From assembly GCF_011603975.1 (NCBI RefSeq), contig NZ_JAANNB010000005.1:1-49003 (forward strand): a stretch of DNA of 49,003 bases, in the 5' to 3' direction. Position 1 is the stretch's first letter; every line of letters begins with the position of its first letter. Shown here one piece after another: positions 42,221-49,003 of this stretch. The notes beneath the pieces are model-generated. The model saw only the letters and a list, made by a program, of their open reading frames with translations, had not been told where the DNA came from and ran no database searches. This stretch comes from Cellulomonas sp. IC4_254. Lineage in GTDB: Bacteria; Actinomycetota; Actinomycetes; Actinomycetales; Cellulomonadaceae. A program made the translations under genes and the position numbers.

Positions 42221-43578
42221 TGGACTCCGAGACCTGGGGCAGCATCGGCCTCGTCCTGCTCTTCATCCTGATCGGCGGCGTGTTCGCCGGGACCGAGATC
42301 GCGCTCGTCTCGCTGCGGGAGAGCCAGATCAACCGGCTCGAGCGGCAGAGCGCCCGCGGCGCCCGGGTGGCCTCCGTGGCCCGCGACCCGAACCGGTTCC
42401 TCGCCGCCGTGCAGATCGGCGTCACCGTCGCCGGGTTCTTCTCCGCGGCCTACGGCGCCTCGACGATCGCCCCCGACTTCGCCCCCGTCATCGAGGCGCT
42501 CGGCGCCTCGGAGGCCCTGGCGCGCACCATCGCGCTCGTCGTGCTGACCCTCGTGATCGCGTACCTGTCGCTGGTCCTCGGCGAGCTCGTCCCCAAGCGC
42601 ATCGCCCTCCAGCAGTCCGCCCGGGTCGCGCTCGCCGTCGCGCCGCCGCTGGACCGGTTCGCCACCCTGATGCGCCCGGTGATCTGGCTGCTGTCCGCGT
42701 CGACGAACCTGCTCGTGCGGCTGTTCGGCGGCGACCCGCACGCGACCAGCGAGGAGATGTCCGAGGCGGAGCTCCGCGACCTCGTCATCGCGCACCAGGG
42801 GCTGCCCGAGGACGAGCGCCGCATCCTCGGCGACGTGTTCGCGGCGACCGACCGCTCCGTCGCCGAGGTGATGCGCCCGCGGCCCGAGGTGCACTTCCTC
42901 GAGGCCGACCTGACCCTCGAGGACGCCCTCGGCCGGGTGCGCGAGCAGCCCTGGTCCCGGTACCCCGTGATCGGCGAGGACTTCGACGACGTGCTCGGGT
43001 TCCTGCACATCCGCGAGCTGCTGGAGGCCACCGACCGCACCCGCGTCCGGGTCCGGGACGTCATGCGCGAGATCGTCGTGCTGCCCGGGACCAACAAGCT
43101 GCTGCCGTCGCTGTCCTCGATGCGCCGCGAGGGCGTGCACATCGCGGTCGTCGTGGACGAGTACGGCGGCACCGACGGCATCGTCACGCTCGAGGACCTG
43201 GTCGAGGAGCTCGTCGGCGACATCCGCGACGAGTACGACATGCCCGGGTCCTCCGGCGCGGAGGCCCGCGAGGGCGCGCCCGGGTCCTACGACGCCGGCA
43301 TCACCATCGAGGAGTTCACCGAGCTCACCGGGGTGCCGCTCGCCGACGGGCCGTACGAGACCGTCGCGGGCTTCGTGATCGCGCAGCTCGGGCGGCTCGG
43401 CGAGGTCGGCGACGCGGTCGAGGTCGACGGGCACCGGGTGGAGGTGACCGCCGTCGACGGGCGGCGCATCGCCCGGGTGCGGGTGGTGCCGCCGCCGGAG
43501 GAGCCGGCGACGGCGGACCCGGGCGACGCGGGCGCGGGCGAGCCCGGTGGGGGCGAGCCCGGGGACGGGCGGGGCTGA
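42220..43578 (+). CDS. CNNM/CorC family transporter with CBS domains (HlyC/CorC type)
   Basis: The 452-residue protein has an N-terminal DUF21/CNNM membrane domain with about three to four helices (VLLFILIGGVFAGTEIALVSLRESQINRL). A CBS pair (about 190-320) includes VMRPRPEVHFLEADLTLEDAL and VVVDEYGGTDGIVTLEDLVEELVGDI. The C-terminal CorC_HlyC domain (about 345-425) has PLADGPYETVAGFV. It ends in a Gly/Pro/Glu-rich tail. Characterised relatives (CNNM, MpfA, CorC) move Mg2+ or other divalent cations. ATG 42220 is preceded by GGGGG about 10 nt upstream and overlaps the leader ORF stop. Confidence 0.92.
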   Translation: MDSETWGSIGLVLLFILIGGVFAGTEIALVSLRESQINRLERQSARGARVASVARDPNRFLAAVQIGVTVAGFFSAAYGASTIAPDFAPVIEALGASEALARTIALVVLTLVIAYLSLVLGELVPKRIALQQSARVALAVAPPLDRFATLMRPVIWLLSASTNLLVRLFGGDPHATSEEMSEAELRDLVIAHQGLPEDERRILGDVFAATDRSVAEVMRPRPEVHFLEADLTLEDALGRVREQPWSRYPVIGEDFDDVLGFLHIRELLEATDRTRVRVRDVMREIVVLPGTNKLLPSLSSMRREGVHIAVVVDEYGGTDGIVTLEDLVEELVGDIRDEYDMPGSSGAEAREGAPGSYDAGITIEEFTELTGVPLADGPYETVAGFVIAQLGRLGEVGDAVEVDGHRVEVTAVDGRRIARVRVVPPPEEPATADPGDAGAGEPGGGEPGDGRG

Positions 43579-43694
43579 CGCGCGCTCGGGCGGTCCTGCC
43601 GACGGCGGCCGGCCGTTCGGGATGCGGACGCGCGTCGCCTGCCGCACCCTGGTCCCCAGTCAGCCGGGAGCAGCACCGACGGGAGGGAGCACGC

Positions 43695-44108
43695 GTGGGC
43701 CGCCGACCGCACCGCCTCGTCCTCGACCCCGAGCCCGGCTCCGTCGCGACCGGCCGCCGCTGGGCCGCGCACGAGGCCGAGCTGGGCCACGCCAGCGCCG
43801 AGGCCGCGCGCACCGTCGAGCTGCTGACCAGCGAGATCCTCACCAACGCGGTGGTGCACACCCGCGCGCACCGGCACATCGCCCTCACCGCCGAGTGCCA
43901 CGACGACTGCGTGCGCGTCGAGGTCACCGACCCCGACCCGACGCTGCCGCTGGTGAAGCCGGGGAACTCCCGCAGGATCGGCGGACACGGCATGCGGCTG
44001 GTCGACGCGCTCGCCACCGCGTGGGGCATCGAGCTGCACCCCGGCCACGGCAAGACGGTCTGGTTCGAGACCCGGGCGAGCGCGCACGGCCACCACCTGA
44101 CGGCCTGA
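43695..44108 (+). CDS. ATP-binding anti-sigma-factor-like protein (HATPase_c)
   Basis: The 137-residue protein is a lone GHKL ATPase domain of the RsbW/SpoIIAB type. It has the N-box ELLTSEILTNAVVHTRAHRHIALT (N-box Asn in ILTNAVVH), VRVEVTDPDPTLPLV (G1 region) and GGHGMRLVDALATAWGIELHPGHGKTVWFE (G2). There is no sensor or transmembrane part. In actinobacteria such genes are often regulators of sigma factors or orphan kinase-like switches; the partner is not adjacent. GTG 43695 follows GGGAGGGAG. Confidence 0.9.
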   Translation: MGRRPHRLVLDPEPGSVATGRRWAAHEAELGHASAEAARTVELLTSEILTNAVVHTRAHRHIALTAECHDDCVRVEVTDPDPTLPLVKPGNSRRIGGHGMRLVDALATAWGIELHPGHGKTVWFETRASAHGHHLTA

Positions 44109-44191
44109 CCACCCCCGGCGCCGGTGCCGGCCGGCCCGCACCGCCCGCAGCGGGCGATGCCGTCGACCCCTCGTCCCGCCACGATGGCCGG

Positions 44192-44770
44192 ATGGAGGCG
44201 CAGCCGGCCGACCCCGTACCGCCCACCGGGCCGCGAGACAGCACGCGGCCGTCCGGGCGCCGGACGCGGCTGCGCACCGCCGTCCGCACGGTCGGCAGCA
44301 CGGTCCTGCTCGTCGGGCTGTACCTGGGACGGCCGCTCGACCGCCCCACCCCGGCCACGCTCGCGCTGCTGGTGGCGGGGCTGGTGCTGCTCGTGCTGCT
44401 GCTGGGCTGGCAGATCCGCAGCGTCGTGCGGTCCCCCTACCCGGTGCTGCGCGCCATCGAGGCGTTCGTCACCGCGACCGTGCTGTTCATCGTGCTGTTC
44501 GCCGCCGGGTACACCTCGCTGTCCGAGGCGGACCCGGACGCGTTCAGCGAGCCCGTCGACCGGCTCGACGCCCTCTACTTCACGATGACCGTGCTGGCCA
44601 CGGTCGGGTTCGGCGACATCACGCCCGTCACCGGCCCGGCGCGCGTCGTCGTGACGGTGCAGATGGTGTGCGGCTTCGCGTTCGCGGCGCTCGTCGGGCG
44701 GGAGTTCCTCGCGGCGGTGCGCCGGGCCCAGGACGGGGACCAGGGCGACGGCGCGACCGCCGGCCGGTGA
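44192..44770 (+). CDS. Two-helix potassium channel
   Basis: The 192-residue ion-channel-2-type protein has an N-terminal pair of helices (about 33-75), a further helix, the selectivity filter TVGFGD (137-142), and the pore-lining last helix ending in VGREFLAAVRRAQDG. It contains no RCK domain. The filter TVGFGD is a standard K+ filter. Without a regulatory domain the gating cue is unknown. The ATG at 44192 has no good ribosome site, but a weak -10-like CACGAT lies 6 nt upstream. Confidence 0.85.
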   Translation: MEAQPADPVPPTGPRDSTRPSGRRTRLRTAVRTVGSTVLLVGLYLGRPLDRPTPATLALLVAGLVLLVLLLGWQIRSVVRSPYPVLRAIEAFVTATVLFIVLFAAGYTSLSEADPDAFSEPVDRLDALYFTMTVLATVGFGDITPVTGPARVVVTVQMVCGFAFAALVGREFLAAVRRAQDGDQGDGATAGR

Positions 44771-44771
44771 C

Positions 44772-45218
44772 TCAGGCCGGGGCCCGGTGCGCGCCCGTCC
44801 CGTCCGGCTCCGGCGCGACAGCGCGGGCCTGCCCCAGCGCGTGGTCCTTGAGGGCGGTGAACTCCTCCGCGGTGATCGCACCCTCGTCGAGCAGCGCCTT
44901 GGCCTGCGCGATCTGCTGGCCCGGCGACCCGGACCCGGCGACCTCCCGGATGTACGCGTCCCCCGCCCGGCGCGCCGACACCGCCGCGCGGGTGCTGCGC
45001 TCGGCCATCCCCCGCCCGCGGGCGATCAGGTAGACCAGGGCGGTGACGAACGGCAGCACGAGCAGGAAGATCAGCCACACCGCCTTCCACCAGCCGCTGA
45101 GGTCCCGGTCGCGGAACAGGTCCGTGATGATCGAGAACAGCGCGAACAGGTAGGCGATGAACACGAAAGCCCAGACGAACCACCAGATGATGTCCCAGAA
45201 GTCGGTCCAGAACTCCAC
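44772..45218 (-). CDS. SHOCT-domain membrane protein
   Basis: The 148-residue protein begins VEFWTDFWDIIWWFVWAFVFIAYLFALF, the phospholipase-D-nuclease N-terminal (PLDNc_N) two-helix segment common in actinobacteria. LFRDRDLSGWWKAVWLIFLLVLPFVTALVYLIARG follows. The C-terminal SHOCT motif is IAQAKALLDEGAITAEEFTALKDHAL. The function is unknown. GTG 45218 was chosen for the conserved start and the GGGAGGAG about 10 nt upstream. It converges with the K+ channel gene, with only one base between the stops. Confidence 0.9.
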   Translation of the reverse strand: MEFWTDFWDIIWWFVWAFVFIAYLFALFSIITDLFRDRDLSGWWKAVWLIFLLVLPFVTALVYLIARGRGMAERSTRAAVSARRAGDAYIREVAGSGSPGQQIAQAKALLDEGAITAEEFTALKDHALGQARAVAPEPDGTGAHRAPA

Positions 45219-45396
45219 GGCGACCACGCTCCTCCCCCGCCCGGCGGGCGCCTCCCGCCCGGGCACCGGGCGCTCGTGGGTCGCCCCGCCCTCCGGACGC
45301 TAGGCGGGCCCGCGCCGGCCCGGACCACCCGGTCGGGATGAGCGCCCGTCCGCGGAGGCATGGAATGCGACGGCACGCGGGCCGGTTCGCACCGGT

Positions 45397-46320
45397 ATGA
45401 GAGCTGTCGTGTACGAGGAGTTCGGCGGGGCCGACGTGCTCCGGGTCGTGGACCGTCCGGAGCCGCACATCGGGGCGGACGCCGCGGTCGTGAAGGTCGC
45501 CGCCGCGTCGCTGAACCCGGTCGACTACAAGATCCGCGAGGGGTACCTGCGCGGCCTGATGGACGTGCTCTTCCCGGCCGTCCCCGGGTGGGACGTGTCC
45601 GGCACCGTCGTCAAGGCCGGGCTCGACACCCCGGAGCTGCAGGTCGGCGACGAGGTGCTGGCGTACGTCCGCAAGGACGTGGTGCAGGACGGCACCCTCG
45701 CCGAGTACGTCGCCGTGCCGGTGCGCACCGCCGCCAAGAAGCCGGCCGGGCTGTCCTTCGAGGAGGCCGCCGCGCTGCCGCTGGCCGGGCTCACCGCCCT
45801 GCAGAGCATCCGCCGCGCCGGGCTGACCGAGGGCTCCACCGTCCTGGTGCACGCCGCGGCCGGCGGCGTCGGGTCGATCGCGGTGCAGCTGGCCGTGCAC
45901 GCCGGCGCCCGCGTCGTCGGCACCGCCTCGGCCGGCAACCACGACTACCTGCGCTCGCTGGGCGCGGAGCCGGTCGCGTACGGCGACGGCCTCGTCGAGG
46001 CGGCCCGGGGCCTGGTCCCGGACGGCTTCGACGTGATCCTGGACTACGTCGGCGGCCAGGCGATCGAGACCGCGCCCGCGCTGCTGCGCCCGGGCGGCAC
46101 GATCGCGTCGATCACCGACGCCCGCGCCCGTGACGAGCTCGGCGGCCAGTACGTGTGGGTCCGCCCCGACAGCGCCGACCTCGCGGAGCTGGCCGAGCTC
46201 GCCGCCCGCGGCGTCGTCAAGGTCGAGATCGCCGGGACGTACCCGCTCGAGGAGGCCGCCGAGGCGTACCGCGCCCTGGAGACCGGCCACACCCGCGGCA
46301 AGATCGTCGTCACGGTCTGA
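45397..46320 (+). CDS. NADPH:quinone reductase-like MDR family oxidoreductase
   Basis: This 307-residue medium-chain dehydrogenase/reductase has no catalytic zinc ligands. VVKVAAASLNPVDYKIREGYLRG is typical of quinone oxidoreductases, and VLVHAAAGGVGSIAVQLAVHAGARVVGTAS is the NADPH-binding Rossmann region (about 149-180). The C-terminal ALETGHTRGKIVVTV is conserved. It probably reduces quinones or enones; the substrate is unspecified. ATG 45397 has no clear Shine-Dalgarno. A structured repeat between this gene and the convergent ABC ATPase gene follows. Confidence 0.92.
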   Translation: MRAVVYEEFGGADVLRVVDRPEPHIGADAAVVKVAAASLNPVDYKIREGYLRGLMDVLFPAVPGWDVSGTVVKAGLDTPELQVGDEVLAYVRKDVVQDGTLAEYVAVPVRTAAKKPAGLSFEEAAALPLAGLTALQSIRRAGLTEGSTVLVHAAAGGVGSIAVQLAVHAGARVVGTASAGNHDYLRSLGAEPVAYGDGLVEAARGLVPDGFDVILDYVGGQAIETAPALLRPGGTIASITDARARDELGGQYVWVRPDSADLAELAELAARGVVKVEIAGTYPLEEAAEAYRALETGHTRGKIVVTV

Positions 46321-46350
46321 CCCTCTCTCCCCTCGCCGCCCCGCCCCTCT

Positions 46351-46424
46351 CGCCGAGATAGGACCCGCGGCGCGAGATAGGACCGTCTACGGCCCTATCT
46401 CGGCCCGACGGTCCTATCTCGGCG
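46351..46424. repeat. Convergent-gene element with four copies of a CCGAGATAGGACC word
   Basis: CGCCGAGATAGGACC occurs at 46351-46365 and a near copy at 46371-46384. Inverted copies lie at 46391-46405 and 46410-46424. The outer pair is a perfect 15-bp inverted repeat; the inner pair nests inside. It lies between the convergent quinone reductase and ABC ATPase genes and mirrors the layout at 23187-23258, with the shared prefix CCGAG. Transcription terminator and protein-binding array are both possible. Confidence 0.85.
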
Positions 46425-46449
46425 ACCGGCAGGGTCGGGCGCGCGGGGG

Positions 46450-48157
46450 TCAAACCGCTCGGGCGGCCAGGAGGTCGCGGGTCACCGGGTGGGCCGGGGC
46501 GCCGAAGACGTCCGGGACCGTGCCCTGCTCCACCACGCGGCCGCCGCTCATGACGAGCACCCGGTCGCACACCCGCCGGACCACCCCGAGGTCGTGCGAG
46601 ACGAGCACCATCGCGACGCCGGTGTCCCGCCGCAGCTCCACGAGCAGGTCGAGGATCGCCGCCTGCACCTGCACGTCGAGCGCGGACACCGGCTCGTCGA
46701 GCAGCAGCACCCGGGGGTCCGAGGCGAGCGCCCGGGCGATCGCGACCCGCTGCCGCTGACCGCCGGACAGCGTGCGGGGCCGCCGGTCGAGCACCTCCGT
46801 CGGCAGGTGCACCCGCGCGAGCAGCGCGGCGGCCGCGGCGTCCCGGTCGGCCCGGGCAGGCGGGCGCGGCCCGGTGGCCAGCGCCGCGCGCAGGACCGCG
46901 CGCACGGTCAGCCGGGGGTCGACGGTGCCCAGCGGGTCCTGCGGCACGAGCCGGATCCCGGACCGCAGCGCGCGGCGGTCGCGTTCCGGCAGCGCCGACC
47001 AGGGCATGCCGTCGAGCAGCACCTCGCCCGCGTCGGGCGTGTCGGCGGCGAGCAGCAGCCGGGCCAGCGTGGTCTTGCCGGACCCCGACTCCCCCACCAG
47101 CCCGACGGCCTCGCCCGCGCGCACCGTGACGTCGAGCCCGTCGACCGCCGTCACCGACTCGCCGCCGGGCAGCGCGAACACCCGGCGCAGCCCGCGGCCC
47201 TCCAGCACCGGCACACCGGGCTCCGGCACGGCGCCCGGACCCTCGCCGAGCCGCGCCGCGGCGACGAGCTCGCGGGTGTACTCCTCGCGGGGCGCGCCGA
47301 GCACCCGGGCCGTCGGACCCTCCTCCACGACCCGGCCGTCCCGGAGGACGACCACCCGGTCCGCCACCCGGGCGACCGCGCCGAGGTCGTGGGTGACCAG
47401 GACGACCGCGGTCCCCGCGTCGCGCAGGTTGCCGAGCAGGCCGAGCACCCGCGCCGCGACCGTGGCGTCCAGCGCCGTCGTCGGCTCGTCAGCGACCAGC
47501 AGCGGCGGCCGCGCGACCACGGCGGACGCGATCAGCGCGCGCTGCCGCATGCCGCCCGACAGCTCGCCGGGTCGCTGCCGCGCGCGGACGGCGGGGTCGG
47601 GCAGGCCGGCCTCGTCGAGCGCCGCGAGCACCCGCTCGGCGCGCTCGACCCGCGCCCGCGTCGCCGGACCCGCGCGGACGGCGCACCGCGAGCGCCTCGC
47701 CCACCTCGGCCCCGACGGTGCGCAGCGGGTCCAGCGACCCCAGCGCGTCCTGCAGCACGAGGCCGACGTCCCGCCCGCGCGCCGCGCGCCAGTCCCGCTC
47801 CGAGAACCGCAGCGCGTCCCGGCCGAGCAGGACGAGCCGGTCCGCCCGCACGTCGGCGCGCGCCCCCTCGCCCGCCAGCCCGACGAGCGTCCGCGCCAGC
47901 ACCGACTTGCCCGCGCCCGAGCCGCCGACGACCGCGACGCACTCCCCCGCGGCCACCCGCAGGTCCACGCCGTGCAGCACCTCGCCGCCGCCCGGGAACG
48001 CGACCCGCAGTCCGACGACGTCGAGCACCGCCGCGCCGCCATCCGGCGCACCGGCCGCGCCCGCGCCGTCGACCGTGCGCTCACCGGCCGCGCCCCCGCC
48101 GTCGGACGGACGCCCACCGGCGGCGCCGCCGGCCACACCCGGCTCCCGTCCGGTCAC
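46450..48157 (-). pseudogene. Tandem ABC ATPase (DppD-DppF type), interrupted by a frameshift
   Basis: Two ATPase domains are fused. The first has Walker A GGSGAGKS, signature LSGGMRQR and Walker B LLVADEPTTALD. The second has GESGSGKTT, LSGGQRQR and VLLLDEPVSALD. The N-terminal part (GTG 48157 to about 47690) and the rest are in different frames: GEALAVR switches to VRAGPATRARVERAERVLAALDEAGLP near 47675-47695. The total length, 3n+1, fits one extra base, either a real mutation or a homopolymer/GC sequencing error. The start overlaps the permease stop (GTGA). It would power peptide or nickel uptake. Confidence 0.78.
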
Positions 48158-49003
48158 GACGCCACCGTCCCGACCCGCCGGCCGAGCACCGTCAGCGCCG
48201 CCGCGGTCACCGTGATCGCCAGGCCCGGGAACACCGTCAGCCACCACGCCGTGTCGATGTAGACCCGCCCGGCGTTGAGCATCGCCCCCCACTCCGGCGA
48301 CGGCGGCAGCGTCCCCAGGCCGAGGAAGCTCAGCGCGCACACCCACACCACGGCCTGCCCGATCCCGAGCGTCGCGACCGACACCAGCGGCCACAGCGTG
48401 TTCGGCACGACGTGCCGGCGCAGCACCGTCAGCGGCGGGTGCCCCTCGAGCCGCGCGGACTCGACGTAGCCGCTGGTCGCGACCGAGCGCACCCGGGCGC
48501 GCAGCATCCGGGCGTACCCGGGGGCGGTGGCCGCGCCGACGGCCAGCACCGACGCCTCGACGCCCGCGTCGAGCACCGCGACCAGCAGCAGCGCCAGCAC
48601 CAGCGTCGGCAGGGCGAACAGCACCTCGAGCACCCGCCCGATCGCCGCGTCGAGCCACCGGGGCCCGAGCCCGGCGGCGAAGCCGAGCACGAGGCCCGCG
48701 CCGACGCCGATCGCGGTCGCCGCCGCCCCGATCCCGAGCGACGCCGCCGCGCCGTGCACCACGCGGGTGTAGACGTCGCGCCCCGACTCGTCGGTGCCGA
48801 ACCAGTGCCCGGGCTCCGGCGCGGTGAACGCCGCGCGCGTGTCGATGGCGTTCGGGTCACCCGGGGCCAGCAGGTCGGGCCGCAGCACGGCGACGGCCAT
48901 CCAGAGCACCGCGAGCGCGGCCAGCACGCCGGGCACCCCGAGGCCGCGCAGCGCCCGCCCGGCGCCGGCCGCGGCCCGCGCACCGGCACCCGCGACCCCG
49001 CCG
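48154..49003 (-). CDS. ABC transporter permease, DppC type (5' end outside the window)
   Basis: At least 283 residues are present, and the frame is open to the window edge. VPGVLAALAVLWMAVAVLRPDLLAPGDPN is the first helix region, then GTDESGRDVYTRVVHGAAASLGIG (periplasmic motif of DppC permeases). The EAA loop is YVESARLEGHPPLTVLRRHVVPNTL, and SFLGLGTLPPSPEWGAML is a diagnostic DppC motif. It pairs with a DppB-type permease and a binding protein expected beyond 49003. The stop overlaps the GTG of the fused ATPase gene. Confidence 0.92.
   Translation of the reverse strand, partial: GGVAGAGARAAAGAGRALRGLGVPGVLAALAVLWMAVAVLRPDLLAPGDPNAIDTRAAFTAPEPGHWFGTDESGRDVYTRVVHGAAASLGIGAAATAIGVGAGLVLGFAAGLGPRWLDAAIGRVLEVLFALPTLVLALLLVAVLDAGVEASVLAVGAATAPGYARMLRARVRSVATSGYVESARLEGHPPLTVLRRHVVPNTLWPLVSVATLGIGQAVVWVCALSFLGLGTLPPSPEWGAMLNAGRVYIDTAWWLTVFPGLAITVTAAALTVLGRRVGTVAS

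Noticed and set aside
46450-48138. A single frame covering the whole ABC ATPase, starting at 48138
   Set aside because: Its N-terminal 150 residues (Arg/Ser/Cys-rich) are nonsense. The other frame in that stretch gives a perfect ABC domain with Walker A, so a frameshift is the correct reading.

Overview
The window reads as chromosomal DNA from a high-GC Gram-positive actinobacterium, most likely a member of the Micrococcales near Cellulomonas. The evidence is GC-rich third codon positions, frequent GTG starts, ATGA/GTGA stop-start overlaps, leaderless TAnnnT promoters, and gene families typical of that group (F420-dependent LLM oxidoreductase, EF-G2, CsoR, QorR-like HxlR, SHOCT proteins). The genus is an inference. 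No tRNA, rRNA, insertion sequence, integrase or CRISPR array was seen.

Layout. 1-7.2 kb: a winged-helix gene, then a LacI-controlled sugar-uptake operon on the minus strand (binding protein, two permeases, GH1-like glycosidase) with three matching operators. 7.5-13.7 kb: an Ntn-hydrolase, a DtxR-box siderophore-interacting protein, a ferritin-like/VIT1 protein, an orphan protein, an F420 LLM oxidoreductase, and a divergent QorB/QorR-like redox pair. 13.8-18.3 kb: a double-FKBP lipoprotein, EF-G2, and an AAA/DUF4143 ATPase preceded by four 23-bp tandem repeats. 18.3-24.2 kb: a MerR/aldo-keto reductase pair, a DoxX-like protein, a methyltransferase, a YrdC/YciO protein, VapBC fused by overlap to a family-5 uracil-DNA glycosylase, and an SDR. 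24.4-30.4 kb: a TctA-like permease overlapping a lower mevalonate pathway operon (MvaK1, MvaD, MvaK2, Fni) with no HMG-CoA synthase or reductase in the window. 30.4-35.2 kb: a MazEF-type module, then CsoR-CopZ-CopA and CutC. 35.2-39.5 kb: a CPBP protease, an HdeD-like protein, and a large pseudokinase/flippase fusion. 39.5-42 kb: a c-di-GMP-I riboswitch in front of a 56-residue orphan ORF, and a penicillin-binding lipoprotein. 42-49 kb: a CNNM/CorC transporter with an apparent regulatory leader peptide, an anti-sigma-like ATPase, a K+ channel, a SHOCT protein, a quinone reductase, and a peptide-type ABC transporter whose ATPase gene carries a frameshift.

The most interesting items are: (1) a leaderless, proline-rich 32-codon leader ORF that ends in TGATG at the CNNM transporter start and overlaps competing hairpins, resembling mgtL logic; (2) the c-di-GMP riboswitch controlling a lone small ORF; (3) the permease plus lower mevalonate pathway operon, which suggests mevalonate uptake; (4) two intergenic elements between convergent genes with the same two-direct, two-inverted word architecture; (5) the 23-bp tandem repeats in front of the DUF4143 ATPase.
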